DNA from: Marivita hallyeonensis
GTDB lineage: Bacteria > Pseudomonadota > Alphaproteobacteria > Rhodobacterales > Rhodobacteraceae
Assembly (NCBI RefSeq): GCF_900129875.1
Contig: NZ_FQXC01000002.1
Coordinates: 682,001 to 746,000 of the forward strand
Direction: 5' to 3'
DNA: 64,000 nucleotides
Shown one piece after another: positions 51,416 through 60,749 of this stretch (position 1 is its first letter; each line of letters opens with the position of its first letter). The position numbers and the translations under genes were made by a program. The notes beneath the pieces were generated by a model, which worked only from the letters and a program-made list of their open reading frames with translations, made no database searches and had not been told where the DNA came from.

Positions 51416-52429
51416 TCACCCCTGCGCCAGCACGCGGTCCAGTCGGACGCGTACAGGTTCGGGTTCGGGCTGCGACGGGTCGTAGACATCGCGGAACATC
51501 GACGCCATCTGTGGCTCTTCCCCGGCGACTGCAAAATCAATCGAGCCATCCATTTCTTTCGCGACAGTCGCGTCCAACGCGTCAAGGTCAGCCTCAGTCA
51601 TCAACCCGGCTTCGATCAGCTTTTCGCGGGCGCGCAGGACCGGGTCTTTCTTGCGCCCCTCGTCCTCTTCCGCCTCGGCGCGATAAGGGGATTTGTCCTT
51701 CCGCGCATGGCCATAGAAGCGGTAACAATCCACGGCCAGGAATGCGGGCGTGCCCGCGCGGGCCCCGTCCATCAATTCCGTTGCCGCTTCGGCCACGTCT
51801 TCGACGTCAAGCCCATCGACCGTACGCGCCGCAAGGCCAAACGCCTCCGCGCGTTCGTGCAGGTTCGGGTTGGCGGTCGCCTGATCGATGCGGGTGCCCA
51901 TGCCGTACTGGTTGTTGATGCAGACAAACATCACCGGCAGCTTCCACAGTGCGGCCATGTTCATGCTCTCGTAGAGGATGCCCTGCCCGGTCGCGCCGTC
52001 GCCGAAGAACGCAACGGACACAGCGCCGCTTTTCTGATGTCGCGCCGATAGCCCCGCACCGACGACCGCCGGAATTCCACCACCAACGATGGCGTTCGCG
52101 CCCAGATGGCCAAGTCCCATATCGGCGATGTGCATGGACCCGCCCTTGCCGTGGCAATAGCCGCAGTCCTTGCCTGCGATTTCAGCCATCATCCGGTTGG
52201 GATCGGCCCCGCGCGCAAGAAAAATTCCATGCCCCCGGTGGTGTGTCGTGAACGTGTCGCCGTCCTGCATCGCTGCACACACACCAACAGCCGCGCTTTC
52301 TTCGCCAATAGACAAGTGCAGCATTGACCCTGCGGATTGCCCCCGCACGAAGAGCTCGCCTACGCGTTCTTCGAACGTGCGAACCCGGCGCATGTCTTCA
52401 TAGAGCTTTGGCAGCGTTGAGTTTTTCAT
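51416..52429 (-). CDS. acoA: Acetoin dehydrogenase-type E1 alpha subunit
   Basis: This 337-residue ThDP-binding subunit has HLSIGEESAAVGV (about 38-50), GKGGSMHIADM and the ThDP motif GDGATGQG followed by NN near 145-175. AcoAB enzymes cleave acyloins or alpha-diketones, using ThDP to take an acetyl group (hydroxyethyl-ThDP) from acetoin. The Aco-type E2 with an alpha/beta-hydrolase domain makes this more likely than a pyruvate dehydrogenase, although a branched-chain or pyruvate E1 cannot be excluded. It lies directly after the ketose epimerase. Confidence 0.87.
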   Translation of the reverse strand: MKNSTLPKLYEDMRRVRTFEERVGELFVRGQSAGSMLHLSIGEESAAVGVCAAMQDGDTFTTHHRGHGIFLARGADPNRMMAEIAGKDCGYCHGKGGSMHIADMGLGHLGANAIVGGGIPAVVGAGLSARHQKSGAVSVAFFGDGATGQGILYESMNMAALWKLPVMFVCINNQYGMGTRIDQATANPNLHERAEAFGLAARTVDGLDVEDVAEAATELMDGARAGTPAFLAVDCYRFYGHARKDKSPYRAEAEEDEGRKKDPVLRAREKLIEAGLMTEADLDALDATVAKEMDGSIDFAVAGEEPQMASMFRDVYDPSQPEPEPVRVRLDRVLAQG

Positions 52430-52448
52430 GTGTTTTCCAAGACCCCAG

Positions 52449-53297
52449 TCAGATCAACCCGTATTGCCGGGCCTTGTTGCGCAGGAACGGTAGTCCGTTT
52501 TCCATCACTTCAGCCTCACCCGAGGCAACGGGACGCCAGACGGACAGGCCCACGGCGATCTCTGGCGGCATGTTGATGAAACTTTCCATCGCCAGACCAC
52601 CTTTGAACCCGACCGCTCGCAGCGCACCGAAGATTTCGTCCCAGGCAATGGTGCCTGCGCCCGGCGTGCCCCGGTCGGATTCGGACAGGTGGATGTAGCG
52701 CAGATGGTCGCGCGCATCGATGATGCCCTGCGCGACGCCCTTCTCTTCGATATTCATGTGGTAGGTGTCCAGATGGACAAACATATTGTCCGCGCCGATC
52801 CGCTCGATCATGTCGACCGCCTGCCACCCGGTGTTGAGCAAATGCGTTTCGTACCGGTTGACCGGCTCGATCCCGAACAAAAGCCCAAGCGATTTTGCGT
52901 GTCTTGCAGCGCGTGTCAGCGCGTCTGCCACGTTGTCGAGTTCGGCCTGCGACGGCGGCTGACCCGAGCGTTCGCCGATCCCGCCATAGACCACGCCGGA
53001 CAGTGCCTCGGCTCCGATTGCGGCACATTTGTCCAACGCAACTTTCAGAAATTCCACCGCGCCATCCGGGTTGCGCGAGGCCCAGACTGCTTCCGGCAGA
53101 CCAAGCGAGCACACGGCCCGCATTTCCGCCGCTTCAAGCACGGACCGGCTGTGATCGGCATCGACGCTGGGCGGGTCGAGCAGCGCGATTTCCAGGAAAT
53201 CCATGCCATAGGATTTCGCTTTCGCGACCGCCGTTTCGCACCCGGCCCTGTCCCACGACATGGTCCACATGCTGGTATGAACGCCGAACCCTTCCAT
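52449..53297 (-). CDS. Ketose 3-epimerase (D-tagatose/D-psicose 3-epimerase family)
   Basis: This 282-residue TIM barrel has the full active site of the family. Metal ligands are Glu144, Asp177, His203 and Glu238, with spacings of 33, 26 and 35 as in the Pseudomonas cichorii D-tagatose 3-epimerase. Glu150, His180 and Arg209 stand at the substrate positions. It should interconvert C3 epimers of free ketoses (metal-dependent). The ATG at 53297 is used (the GTG at 53300 is possible); it overlaps the regulator stop. EryC-type isomerases share the fold, so a phospho-tetrulose isomerase remains an alternative. Confidence 0.88.
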   Translation of the reverse strand: MEGFGVHTSMWTMSWDRAGCETAVAKAKSYGMDFLEIALLDPPSVDADHSRSVLEAAEMRAVCSLGLPEAVWASRNPDGAVEFLKVALDKCAAIGAEALSGVVYGGIGERSGQPPSQAELDNVADALTRAARHAKSLGLLFGIEPVNRYETHLLNTGWQAVDMIERIGADNMFVHLDTYHMNIEEKGVAQGIIDARDHLRYIHLSESDRGTPGAGTIAWDEIFGALRAVGFKGGLAMESFINMPPEIAVGLSVWRPVASGEAEVMENGLPFLRNKARQYGLI

Positions 53298-54271
53298 CAC
53301 GCGCCTCCATTCTCTTCAGCGGCCAGCAATGCATTGGCCAAACCTTCGTCCACGAGGAGTTTTTTCACGTATCCGGCACGCAGCACGGCCAATGTCGCGG
53401 CAAGTTTGCCTGAGCCACCGGCAAGAAGGACAGTATCCATATCGGCCATGTCGGATGGTTGCACGCAAGGTGTGGACCGGTTCAATTCGATATCCGCGAC
53501 CGTACCGTCGGCCCTATAGAATACGCCGCAACAGTCCCCGACCACGTCTGCATCACGGAGTTGCTGGATTTGATCCGCGCTGAAGATGTCGCTGTCGAAC
53601 AGGATTGCACCTTCCTGGCATTCTCCAACGCTCATGAACGCATGATCCGCGCGGCGGGCGACACCGATTGCCTCCCGGACAAGCCGCTGTGACATGATCC
53701 TCTCACAAGCCTCCGCGTTGTCGGCCACAAAGGGCGCGGGTAGCAGAATGGCCTGCCCGCCGGTTTGCGCGGCAAGGCGGACGCACACGTCGCCGGGCGC
53801 AGTGTGCGACGCGTAAGTCACCGACCCCATGAGCGACACGAAGGTCAGGCCACTGTTGCGGACGCCCGTCAGGTTGTCGGCCATGGCAGAGAGCGTCCGC
53901 CCCCAACCCACGCCAACGGTCACCGGCGCATCTGATCCAGCGATGCGCGCAAGATAGCCGCTTGCCAGAATCGCCACGGCATTGCGGGCCAAAACGTCAT
54001 CGCCTGCGGTATCGCCCACGGGCGCGACCTGCACCTCCTGCAATCCGAACAGGCTGACCAGACGATCTGCCAAGGCCAACGTACGTGCCGTACGGTGTTC
54101 GACGGCAATCCGTACAAGTCCCTGTTCACGCGCATCGGCCAACATGCGCAGCACTTTGAACCGCGAAATACCCAGTCTTTTACTGACGTCCTGCTGGCTC
54201 AGATTGCCCACGTAGTAGAGCCACGCCGCCTGCGCGATATCGTTGTCAGCCTGACGTTTCTGCATCAGCAT
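53297..54271 (-). CDS. SorC/DeoR-type sugar-binding transcriptional regulator
   Basis: This 324-residue regulator has an N-terminal HTH (about 8-52, [22 protein letters not shown]) and a SorC sugar-binding domain (about 65-315) with [14 protein letters not shown] and [14 protein letters not shown] motifs. Family members such as EryD and LsrR bind a phosphorylated sugar. It starts the minus-strand operon with epimerase, AcoA/B/C and kinase, and is divergent from the importer. It is therefore the likely switch for both directions, responding to the product of the FGGY kinase. Confidence 0.92.
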   Translation of the reverse strand: MLMQKRQADNDIAQAAWLYYVGNLSQQDVSKRLGISRFKVLRMLADAREQGLVRIAVEHRTARTLALADRLVSLFGLQEVQVAPVGDTAGDDVLARNAVAILASGYLARIAGSDAPVTVGVGWGRTLSAMADNLTGVRNSGLTFVSLMGSVTYASHTAPGDVCVRLAAQTGGQAILLPAPFVADNAEACERIMSQRLVREAIGVARRADHAFMSVGECQEGAILFDSDIFSADQIQQLRDADVVGDCCGVFYRADGTVADIELNRSTPCVQPSDMADMDTVLLAGGSGKLAATLAVLRAGYVKKLLVDEGLANALLAAEENGGA

Positions 54272-54346
54272 GACGCGACAAACTCCTCCCAGCGGCCTGC
54301 GACAAAATGGCTTGACCGAGGCTTTTCTGATTATATAGTCACAAAC

Positions 54347-54361
54347 GTGCAGTCAATGCAC
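54347..54361. promoter_or_regulatory. Dyad in the divergent SorC/importer region, candidate operator
   Basis: GTGCA (54347-54351) and TGCAC (54357-54361) are perfect inverted arms around GTCAA, midway between the regulator start (54271) and the importer start (54500). An AT-rich TTATATAG patch lies just upstream. Position supports an operator for the SorC-type regulator. Confidence 0.45.
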
Positions 54362-54499
54362 AAGTGTTACAAGACCGCTGCAAGGCTGGGCTTCAACCGG
54401 CCGGAAACGACGGTCGACGTTACGATTTCATCCGGTGTGGCGGTACCTCTGCCAGACCGGGAAACGACCCGCAAAGACGGGCATAGGGAGGAAGATTTG

Positions 54500-55489
54500 A
54501 TGAAGACCAAGCTCAAAATGCTGACCGCTGCAGCGCTGGCGTCAACGGCGCTCGTTGGCACGCAAGCCGCGGCCGAAGCGCATTCCAAGAACATCGCAAC
54601 CGTCGTGAAGATCGCAGGCATCCAGTGGTTCAACCGCATGGAAGAAGGCGTCAACAAGTTCGCCGAAGAGACTGGGATGAACGCGTTCCAGGTCGGCCCG
54701 GCACAAGCTGATCCGCAGCAGCAGGTTGCGCTGATCGAAGACATGATTGCGCAGGGCGTCGATGCTCTGGCCGTGGTTCCGATGTCACCAGAAGCCCTAG
54801 AGCCGGTACTCGGTCGCGCCATGGAAGCGGGCATCGCCGTCATCACGCACGAAGCGGCTGCGCAACAGAACACAGCCTATGACCTCGAAGCATTCGTGAA
54901 CGAGGACTTCGGCGCAAACCTCATGGAACAGCTTGCCACCTGTATGGGCGGTGAAGGCGAATACGCCGTGTTCGTCGGCTCGCTGACGTCGCAGACGCAC
55001 AATCAGTGGGTCGATGGCGCGATTGCCCATCAGGAAGCCAACTATCCGAACATGACGCTGGTTGGCGACAAGAACGAAACCTTTGACGACGCAGAACAGG
55101 CCTACACCAAGGCACAAGAGGTTCTGCGCGCCTTCCCGAACATCAAGGGCATGCAGGGATCGGCTTCGACCGACGTCGCCGGCATCGGTCGCGCGATCGA
55201 AGAGCGTGGCATGGAGGACGCCACCTGCGTCTTCGGCACCTCCCTGCCCTCGATTGCCGGCCAGTACCTTGAGACCGGCGCGGTCGACGGTATCGGCTTC
55301 TGGGATCCAGCGGTCGCAGGCGAAGCGATGAACAAGCTCGCCGTCATGGTGATGAACGGTGAAGAAGTCACCGACGGTATGGACCTTGGCCTGCCGGGCT
55401 ACGAAAGCATCTCACTCGATGGCAAGGTCATCTATGGCCAAGCCTGGGTGAACGTGAACGCGGACAACATGGCCGATTATCCGTTCTGA
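54500..55489 (+). CDS. Sugar ABC transporter substrate-binding protein, RbsB/LsrB-like
   Basis: This 329-residue periplasmic protein begins at the ATG at 54500 behind GGAGGAAG and has a signal peptide (1-27, [17 protein letters not shown]). It has the Peripla_BP_4 fold with [25 protein letters not shown] and [13 protein letters not shown]. It resembles LsrB and RhaS-type proteins. Of the AI-2 contacts known in LsrB, Lys is kept, but the central Asp and the Asp-Gln pair appear as Glu, Thr and His, so AI-2 is an unlikely ligand. A small ketose or polyol is more probable given the neighbours. Confidence 0.88.
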   Translation: MKTKLKMLTAAALASTALVGTQAAAEAHSKNIATVVKIAGIQWFNRMEEGVNKFAEETGMNAFQVGPAQADPQQQVALIEDMIAQGVDALAVVPMSPEALEPVLGRAMEAGIAVITHEAAAQQNTAYDLEAFVNEDFGANLMEQLATCMGGEGEYAVFVGSLTSQTHNQWVDGAIAHQEANYPNMTLVGDKNETFDDAEQAYTKAQEVLRAFPNIKGMQGSASTDVAGIGRAIEERGMEDATCVFGTSLPSIAGQYLETGAVDGIGFWDPAVAGEAMNKLAVMVMNGEEVTDGMDLGLPGYESISLDGKVIYGQAWVNVNADNMADYPF

Positions 55490-55505
55490 TCCGTTGCAGC
55501 ACAGA

Positions 55506-55527
55506 GGGGCGGCTTTCACGCCGCCCC
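55506..55527 (+). other. Intercistronic hairpin after the sugar-binding-protein gene
   Basis: A perfect 8-bp stem, GGGGCGGC (55506-55513) and GCCGCCCC (55520-55527), with the loop TTTCAC is followed by ATTTTG. It sits 16 bases after the stop and 37 before the ATPase start. It may act as a partial terminator or a 3' stabiliser giving higher binding-protein expression. Confidence 0.65.
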
Positions 55528-55564
55528 ATTTTGTCGAAAATCACTGAATTCAAGTTGGTTGTTC

Positions 55565-57061
55565 ATGTCCTCAGACCATGACACCGCGTTTATCGACCTG
55601 CGCGCGATCACCAAACGGTACGCGGGGGTGACCGCGCTGGACTCTGTCGATTTCACCGTCCAGCCCGGCGAGGCCGTCTGCCTTGCGGGCGAAAACGGAT
55701 CCGGGAAATCGACCCTCATCAAGATCATCTCGGGTGTGGAGCCCGCCACCGAGGGCACCGTGCGCATCGCGGGGAAAGAGCGCCCCTATTTGAACCCGCG
55801 CATCTCTGCTGCCGCCGGGGTCATGGTGATCTTTCAGGATTTTTCACTCTTCCCGAACCTGAGCGTGGCCGAGAACATCGCCTTTGCGACGCAGTTGTCG
55901 ACCCATGAACGGTTCTTCAAATCGCGCGCCACGCGCGAGATCGCGCGCAAGGCGCTGGACCGGATCGGCGTCGAGATTGATCTCGACGCCCGGGTCGAGA
56001 CGCTTCCCGTCGCGCAGAAACAGTTGGTCGCGATCTGCCGCGCGCTGGCCTCGCAGGCGCAGCTCATCATCATGGACGAACCCACCACCGCGTTGACCGA
56101 AAAAGAAGTGCGCCGCCTGCAGGGCATTATCCGCATGCTCAAGGACGAAGGCGTGGCGGTGATCTTTGTCAGCCACAAGCTCGCTGAAGTGCTTGAAGTT
56201 TCTGAAAAAGTGGTCGTTCTGCGCAACGGCAAGAAGGTGGCCGAGGGTCCGGCGACCGATTTCGATACGCAATCGCTGACCTACCACATGACTGGCCGTG
56301 ATGTGCCGGAGGTTCCACCAAGCGAGGTCATGGCTGGCGCCGAAACGCTGATGCATGTCGAAAGTCTCACGAAGGAAGGGTCGTTCGCGGACATAAGTTT
56401 CGATCTGAAAACCGGCGAGGTCCTTGGCATCACCGGTCTTCTGGGGAGCGGGCGCACATCCGTTGCCAAGGCGCTGTTCGGCTTGGTCGCGCCAGATGCG
56501 GGCAGCATCACCGTCGAAGGCAAGCCCGTGCCGACCGGTGACCCGCAAGCGGCCTCTATGGCGCGGATCGGCTACGTACCCGAAGATCGTCTGACCGAGG
56601 GCCTGTTCCTCAGCCAGTCCATCCTGCGAAACGTGGCGATTGGACGGCTCGACGCGCATACAAGCGGCGGTTTCCTGAATATGGCTGGTCTTGTGGACGA
56701 GGCATCCGATTGGTTGAAGCGACTCAAGGTGAAGGCGCCGGATGTTGAGGCTCCCGTCCAGTCCCTGTCCGGCGGCAATCAGCAACGCGTGGCATTGGCC
56801 CGGTGGCTGTCGCGTGCGCCCCGCGTGCTCGTGCTGAACGGCCCCAGCGTCGGCGTTGACGTGGGGTCCAAGGCCGACATTCACGATATCATCCGCGATC
56901 TTGCATCGCAGGGTATCGGGATCATCGTGATCTCGGATGACTTGCCGGAATTGCTGGCCACCTGTCATCGCATTCTCGTCATGCGCGACGGACGCATCAT
57001 AGATGAGCTGGACGGCCGCTCTGTCACCGAAGACGACCTTGCGCACAGGCTGGCCTCATGA
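55565..57061 (+). CDS. Sugar ABC transporter ATPase, RbsA/MglA type (two ABC domains)
   Basis: This 498-residue protein has two fused ABC domains. The N-half has Walker A GENGSGKST and Walker B LIIMDEPTTAL but no recognisable LSGGQ signature (the region reads LPVAQKQLVAI, usual for RbsA). The C-half has a degenerate Walker A (GLLGSGRTS) and Walker B reading VLVLNGPSVGVDVG, lacking the Asp and the catalytic Glu, with an intact LSGGNQQR. This asymmetry is typical of the RbsA/LsrA group, in which one site hydrolyses ATP. The ATG at 55565 is preferred over a TTG at 55559. The stop overlaps the permease start. Confidence 0.9.
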   Translation: MSSDHDTAFIDLRAITKRYAGVTALDSVDFTVQPGEAVCLAGENGSGKSTLIKIISGVEPATEGTVRIAGKERPYLNPRISAAAGVMVIFQDFSLFPNLSVAENIAFATQLSTHERFFKSRATREIARKALDRIGVEIDLDARVETLPVAQKQLVAICRALASQAQLIIMDEPTTALTEKEVRRLQGIIRMLKDEGVAVIFVSHKLAEVLEVSEKVVVLRNGKKVAEGPATDFDTQSLTYHMTGRDVPEVPPSEVMAGAETLMHVESLTKEGSFADISFDLKTGEVLGITGLLGSGRTSVAKALFGLVAPDAGSITVEGKPVPTGDPQAASMARIGYVPEDRLTEGLFLSQSILRNVAIGRLDAHTSGGFLNMAGLVDEASDWLKRLKVKAPDVEAPVQSLSGGNQQRVALARWLSRAPRVLVLNGPSVGVDVGSKADIHDIIRDLASQGIGIIVISDDLPELLATCHRILVMRDGRIIDELDGRSVTEDDLAHRLAS

Positions 57062-58059
57062 CCGGTTGGCTGCCCAAGGATTTCTGGACCCGCAACGAGA
57101 CACTGGTGGCCGGTGTCATTGCGCTTTTCTGCATCATTGCAACGCTCTCTGACCCGCGTTTCTTCACCATCACGACGGTATCCGACCTGCTGCGCGCGTC
57201 GATCGTGATCGGCATTCTGGCCGTGGGCGCGATGCTGGTGCTGGTGTCGGGCGGGATAGACGTGAGTTTCACCGCGATTGCCGTCTTTGCGATGTATTCC
57301 TCGACAGTGCTGTTTCTCGCGATCTGGCCAGACGCGCCGTGGCCGCTGATCTTTGCGGTGTCTGTGGCGTTCGGCGCGTTTCTGGGGGCGTTCAACGGGT
57401 TTTTCATAGCGTTTCTGGGTCTGCCTACCCTCATCGTCACGCTTGGGACGTTGTCGATCTTCCGGGGGTTCCTGCTCACCTTCATCGGATCGCAGCGCAT
57501 CTCGGACTTGCCGCCCGACATGCGCGATTTCTCGCGCGGGGTGCTGGCGCGGGGTACGACCGAAGCGGGCAACTTCTATTCGATCCCCTGGGCCGCTCTG
57601 GCGCTTGTGTTCGTGATCGTGCTGACGTGGTTCATTCTCAAGAAAACCATGCTGGGCCGGTCGATCTATGCCATCGGGGGCTCGGTCGAAAGCGCGCGGC
57701 GGATCGGGATCAATGTCAAATGGACCCAGTTCTTTGTCTACGTCTATGTCGGCGCCTTGGCTGGTCTCGCAGGCATCATCCATGGTTCGGTCGGGCGCAT
57801 GGCGGACCCGTTTTCGCTTGTCGGGTTGGAACTGTCGGTGATCGCCGCCGTCGTTCTGGGTGGCGCACGCCTGATCGGAGGGTACGGTACGCTGACCGGC
57901 ACACTTCTGGGCGTGGCACTTATTGTGATCGTCCAAAACAGCCTGATCGTCGTTGGGATTCCCACCACATGGCAATCGGTGACTATCGGCATCCTGATCC
58001 TCTTGGGCACGGGCGTTCCGGCCTACCGGGCCAAGCGGGCCGCGGCGCGCGCGGGGTAA
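57058..58059 (+). CDS. Sugar ABC transporter permease, RbsC/LsrC type (first)
   Basis: This 333-residue BPD_transp_2 permease has the RbsC signatures LVSGGIDVSFTAIAVFAMY and a central GLPTLIVTLGTLSIFRG, and a GRSIYAIGGSVESARRIGINV coupling loop near 205-225. It pairs with the second permease. ATGA overlap with the ATPase gene shows translational coupling. Confidence 0.9.
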   Translation: MTGWLPKDFWTRNETLVAGVIALFCIIATLSDPRFFTITTVSDLLRASIVIGILAVGAMLVLVSGGIDVSFTAIAVFAMYSSTVLFLAIWPDAPWPLIFAVSVAFGAFLGAFNGFFIAFLGLPTLIVTLGTLSIFRGFLLTFIGSQRISDLPPDMRDFSRGVLARGTTEAGNFYSIPWAALALVFVIVLTWFILKKTMLGRSIYAIGGSVESARRIGINVKWTQFFVYVYVGALAGLAGIIHGSVGRMADPFSLVGLELSVIAAVVLGGARLIGGYGTLTGTLLGVALIVIVQNSLIVVGIPTTWQSVTIGILILLGTGVPAYRAKRAAARAG

Positions 58060-58066
58060 GACACAC

Positions 58067-59080
58067 ATGACAGACCACGCCTCCACAAAAACCATCACCT
58101 CAGCACCGGAATTCCGCTTGCTCATCATCGCCGTCTTTGTCTTCGGCCTGATGTCAGTGCTGTCGCCTGACCGGTTCCTGTCGGCGCAGAACCTGACCTC
58201 CATGGCGTTTCAGTTCCCGGAATTCGCCATCCTCGCGCTGGCCATGACCATCACCATGTTAACCGGCGGGATCGACCTTTCGGTCGTTGGTGTGGCGAAC
58301 CTGTCCGCCGTGGTGGCCGCGATCATCCTGACCCAATTCGCCGACCCCGCGATGCCAGCGTCGCAATCGGTGATCTGGCTGAGCTTCGCCATTGCCGCGG
58401 CGCTTTGCATCGGGGCATTGGCCGGGTTGGTGAACGGCTGCCTTGTCGCGTTCTTCGGCTTGCCACCAATCCTGGCCACACTCGGTTCGGGCCTGGTCTT
58501 TACAGGTTTCGCCATCGCCATGACCGGCGGCAGCGCCGTGATGGGGTTCCCGGATACGGTGGCGGTGATCGGCAATGCGCAGGTTCTCGGCATCCCGGTG
58601 CCGCTCATCCTCTTCGCGCTTCTGGCCATTGTGCTGCACCTGATCCTGACGCGGACCGCTTTTGGCCTGCGGGTCACCATGTTCGGGGCGAACCCGCTTG
58701 CTGCGCTTTACGCGGCCATCGACATCAACCGGATGCTGATCAAGGTTTACGTCATCGCAGGGCTGTTCTCGTCCGTTGCCGGGCTGATCATCATGAGCCG
58801 CGCGAACTCTGCCAAGGCCGATTACGGATCATCCTATCTGCTGCTCGCCGTGTTGATTGCCGTTCTGGGTGGCGTGAATCCCTATGGCGGCTACGGGCGG
58901 GTGATCGGCGTGGTGCTCGCGGTGCTGTCGATGCAGTTCCTGTCGAGCGGCCTAAACATGCTGCAGGTGTCCAACTTCGCGCGAGAGCTGATCTGGGGAG
59001 CATTGCTCATCCTTGTCATGGTGATCAACACCCACGCCGTCACCGCCCTGCGCGGCAGTTTTGCGAAAACACCGAAATGA
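58067..59080 (+). CDS. Sugar ABC transporter permease, RbsC/LsrD type (second)
   Basis: This 337-residue permease has the same family signatures (LTGGIDLSVVGVANLSAVV, FGLPPILATLGSGLVF and GLRVTMFGANPLAALYAAID). With the first permease it forms a heteromeric channel, as in Lsr and rhamnose systems. It starts 7 bp after the preceding stop, and DhaK follows 30 bp later. The AAEA-type loop is present and no defects are seen. Confidence 0.9.
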   Translation: MTDHASTKTITSAPEFRLLIIAVFVFGLMSVLSPDRFLSAQNLTSMAFQFPEFAILALAMTITMLTGGIDLSVVGVANLSAVVAAIILTQFADPAMPASQSVIWLSFAIAAALCIGALAGLVNGCLVAFFGLPPILATLGSGLVFTGFAIAMTGGSAVMGFPDTVAVIGNAQVLGIPVPLILFALLAIVLHLILTRTAFGLRVTMFGANPLAALYAAIDINRMLIKVYVIAGLFSSVAGLIIMSRANSAKADYGSSYLLLAVLIAVLGGVNPYGGYGRVIGVVLAVLSMQFLSSGLNMLQVSNFARELIWGALLILVMVINTHAVTALRGSFAKTPK

Positions 59081-59110
59081 AGACCGCATCCTGATCGAGG
59101 GGAGGACAAG

Positions 59111-60112
59111 ATGAAGAAGATACTCAACAAACCCGAAGACTACGTGGATGAGATGCTCGCGGGGCTGACTGCCGCGCATCCTGAATACTACCGTCTGCAC
59201 GGCGACAGCGGCAAGGTCGTGGCGCGGGCCAAGACCGGCAAAGACGGTAAGGTCGGGATCGTGACCGGCGGCGGATCAGGCCATCTACCCGTGTTCACCG
59301 GCTACGTGGGCGAAGGGCTTCTTGATGCCTGCGCTATCGGTGACGTGTTCGCCTCCCCTTCTGCCGAACAGATGGCAGACGCCATTCGCGCCGCCGACAG
59401 CGGTGCAGGCGTGTTGCGGCTTTACGGCAATTACGGCGGCGACGTGATGAACTTCGACATGGCCGGAGAACTGGTCGAGTTCGAGGATATCACCTGCACC
59501 ACGGTGCTTCTGGCCGACGATGTCGCCTCCGCCCCGCCGGAGGAAGCCGAGAAGCGCCGGGGCGTTGCGGGTATGGTCTACGCGTTCAAGATGGCAGGCG
59601 CTGCCGCCGAAGAAGGCCGCGACCTTGAGGGCGTGACCACCGTCGCCCAGAAAGCCGCTGACGCCTGCCGCTCCATCGGCGCGGCGCTCTCGCCCTGCAC
59701 GGTGCCGCAAGCAGGCAAACCGACCTTCGAGATCGCCGAAGACGAGATGGAAATGGGCATGGGCATCCATGGCGAACCCGGCGTCTGGCGCGGAACGCTG
59801 CAGACGGCGGATGAGATCGCGGGAGAGATGATGGATCGCCTGCTGGCCGACATGCCTTTGGCAAGCGGTGACCGCGTGTCTGTCATGGTCAACTCGCTGG
59901 GTGCGACCCCACCGGAAGAGCTCTACATCCTCTACCGCATCGTCAAAACCCGGCTCGAAGACGCGGGCGCGACCATCGTTATGCCACTTGTGGGCCGCTA
60001 TGCCACCTCCATGGAAATGGCGGGCGTGTCCTTTACGCTGTGCAAGCTGGATGACGAGTTGGAGAAGCTGCTGAACGCGCCGTGCGATTGCGCTTTCTGG
60101 AGGGTCGGATGA
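59111..60112 (+). CDS. dhaK: Dihydroxyacetone kinase subunit DhaK
   Basis: This 333-residue kinase-domain protein has the expected DhaK residues: His58 (GSGHLP), Asp111 (YGGDVMNF) and the substrate-binding His220 (GIHGEPG), at almost the same positions as in E. coli DhaK (His56, Asp109, His218). It binds a small ketone covalently through His220. It works with DhaL encoded 4 bp upstream of its stop. No PTS-type DhaM gene is present, so phosphorylation is probably ATP-dependent. Substrates may be dihydroxyacetone, erythrulose or another short ketose derived from the imported sugar. Confidence 0.92.
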   Translation: MKKILNKPEDYVDEMLAGLTAAHPEYYRLHGDSGKVVARAKTGKDGKVGIVTGGGSGHLPVFTGYVGEGLLDACAIGDVFASPSAEQMADAIRAADSGAGVLRLYGNYGGDVMNFDMAGELVEFEDITCTTVLLADDVASAPPEEAEKRRGVAGMVYAFKMAGAAAEEGRDLEGVTTVAQKAADACRSIGAALSPCTVPQAGKPTFEIAEDEMEMGMGIHGEPGVWRGTLQTADEIAGEMMDRLLADMPLASGDRVSVMVNSLGATPPEELYILYRIVKTRLEDAGATIVMPLVGRYATSMEMAGVSFTLCKLDDELEKLLNAPCDCAFWRVG

Positions 60113-60708
60113 CCATCACCCGCGACACGCTTCTAGCCGCCATCGACCGCATCGCGGCGGCCATGGAGCGCGACTTCGACATGCTCAACGCCGCCGACGG
60201 CGCGCTTGGAGATGGCGATCTCGGTGTCACCATGACCCGTGGTATGCGCGCTATCCTGGCGATGAAGGACGATCTTCCCGACGATGTCGGCATGGCGCTG
60301 TTCCAATGTGCGCAGGCGTTCACCAAATCGTCCGGGTCCTCCTACGGGACGCTAATGGCGACTGGGCTGATGAGCGCCGCCAAAACCTTGCGGGGCCAAG
60401 AGGCAATTGATCACGCCGCCGTACCAGATCTCATTGCAGGCGCGCGGGACAAGATGAAAGAGCGCGGTAAGGCCGAACTTGGCGGCAAAACCGTGCTGGA
60501 CAGTCTCGACTACGTTGCGAAAGCCACAGAAGGAGCCGACGACATGTCCACCGCCGCAGCCGACGCCGTGGACAAGGCACTCGATGACTTCCGCGACAAA
60601 CCCGCCACCGTCGGCCGCGCGCGAATCTTCGGTGAGAAAAGCGTCGGAATGGACGATCCGGGGATGTTGGCGATGCAGCGCGTGGTCAAGGCAGCGGTGG
60701 ACAGGTAG
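60109..60708 (+). CDS. dhaL: Dihydroxyacetone kinase subunit DhaL
   Basis: This 199-residue nucleotide-binding subunit holds the Mg-ADP ligands Asp30, Asp35 and Asp37 in DGALGDGDLG at the positions found in E. coli DhaL. The residue after the third Asp is Leu in place of the usual His. Signature segments FTKSSGSSYGTLMATGL and GGKTVLDSL are intact. It overlaps DhaK by 4 bp (ATGA). Confidence 0.92.
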   Translation: MTITRDTLLAAIDRIAAAMERDFDMLNAADGALGDGDLGVTMTRGMRAILAMKDDLPDDVGMALFQCAQAFTKSSGSSYGTLMATGLMSAAKTLRGQEAIDHAAVPDLIAGARDKMKERGKAELGGKTVLDSLDYVAKATEGADDMSTAAADAVDKALDDFRDKPATVGRARIFGEKSVGMDDPGMLAMQRVVKAAVDR

Positions 60709-60749
60709 ATGCGTTCCATCACGAGAAGAACAGCCGACAAAGCCAGTCT

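Noticed and set aside
55844-57046. A 400-codon minus-strand open frame
   Set aside because: It is antisense to the sugar ABC ATPase and lacks protein features.
56965-58203. A 412-codon minus-strand open frame rich in Arg, Asp and His
   Set aside because: It is antisense to two permease genes. High-GC permeases often yield such reverse frames.
47693-60708. A complete Lsr quorum-sensing system
   Set aside because: The kinase, SorC regulator and ABC importer resemble Lsr parts, but LsrF and LsrG are absent and AI-2 contact residues of the binding protein are changed.
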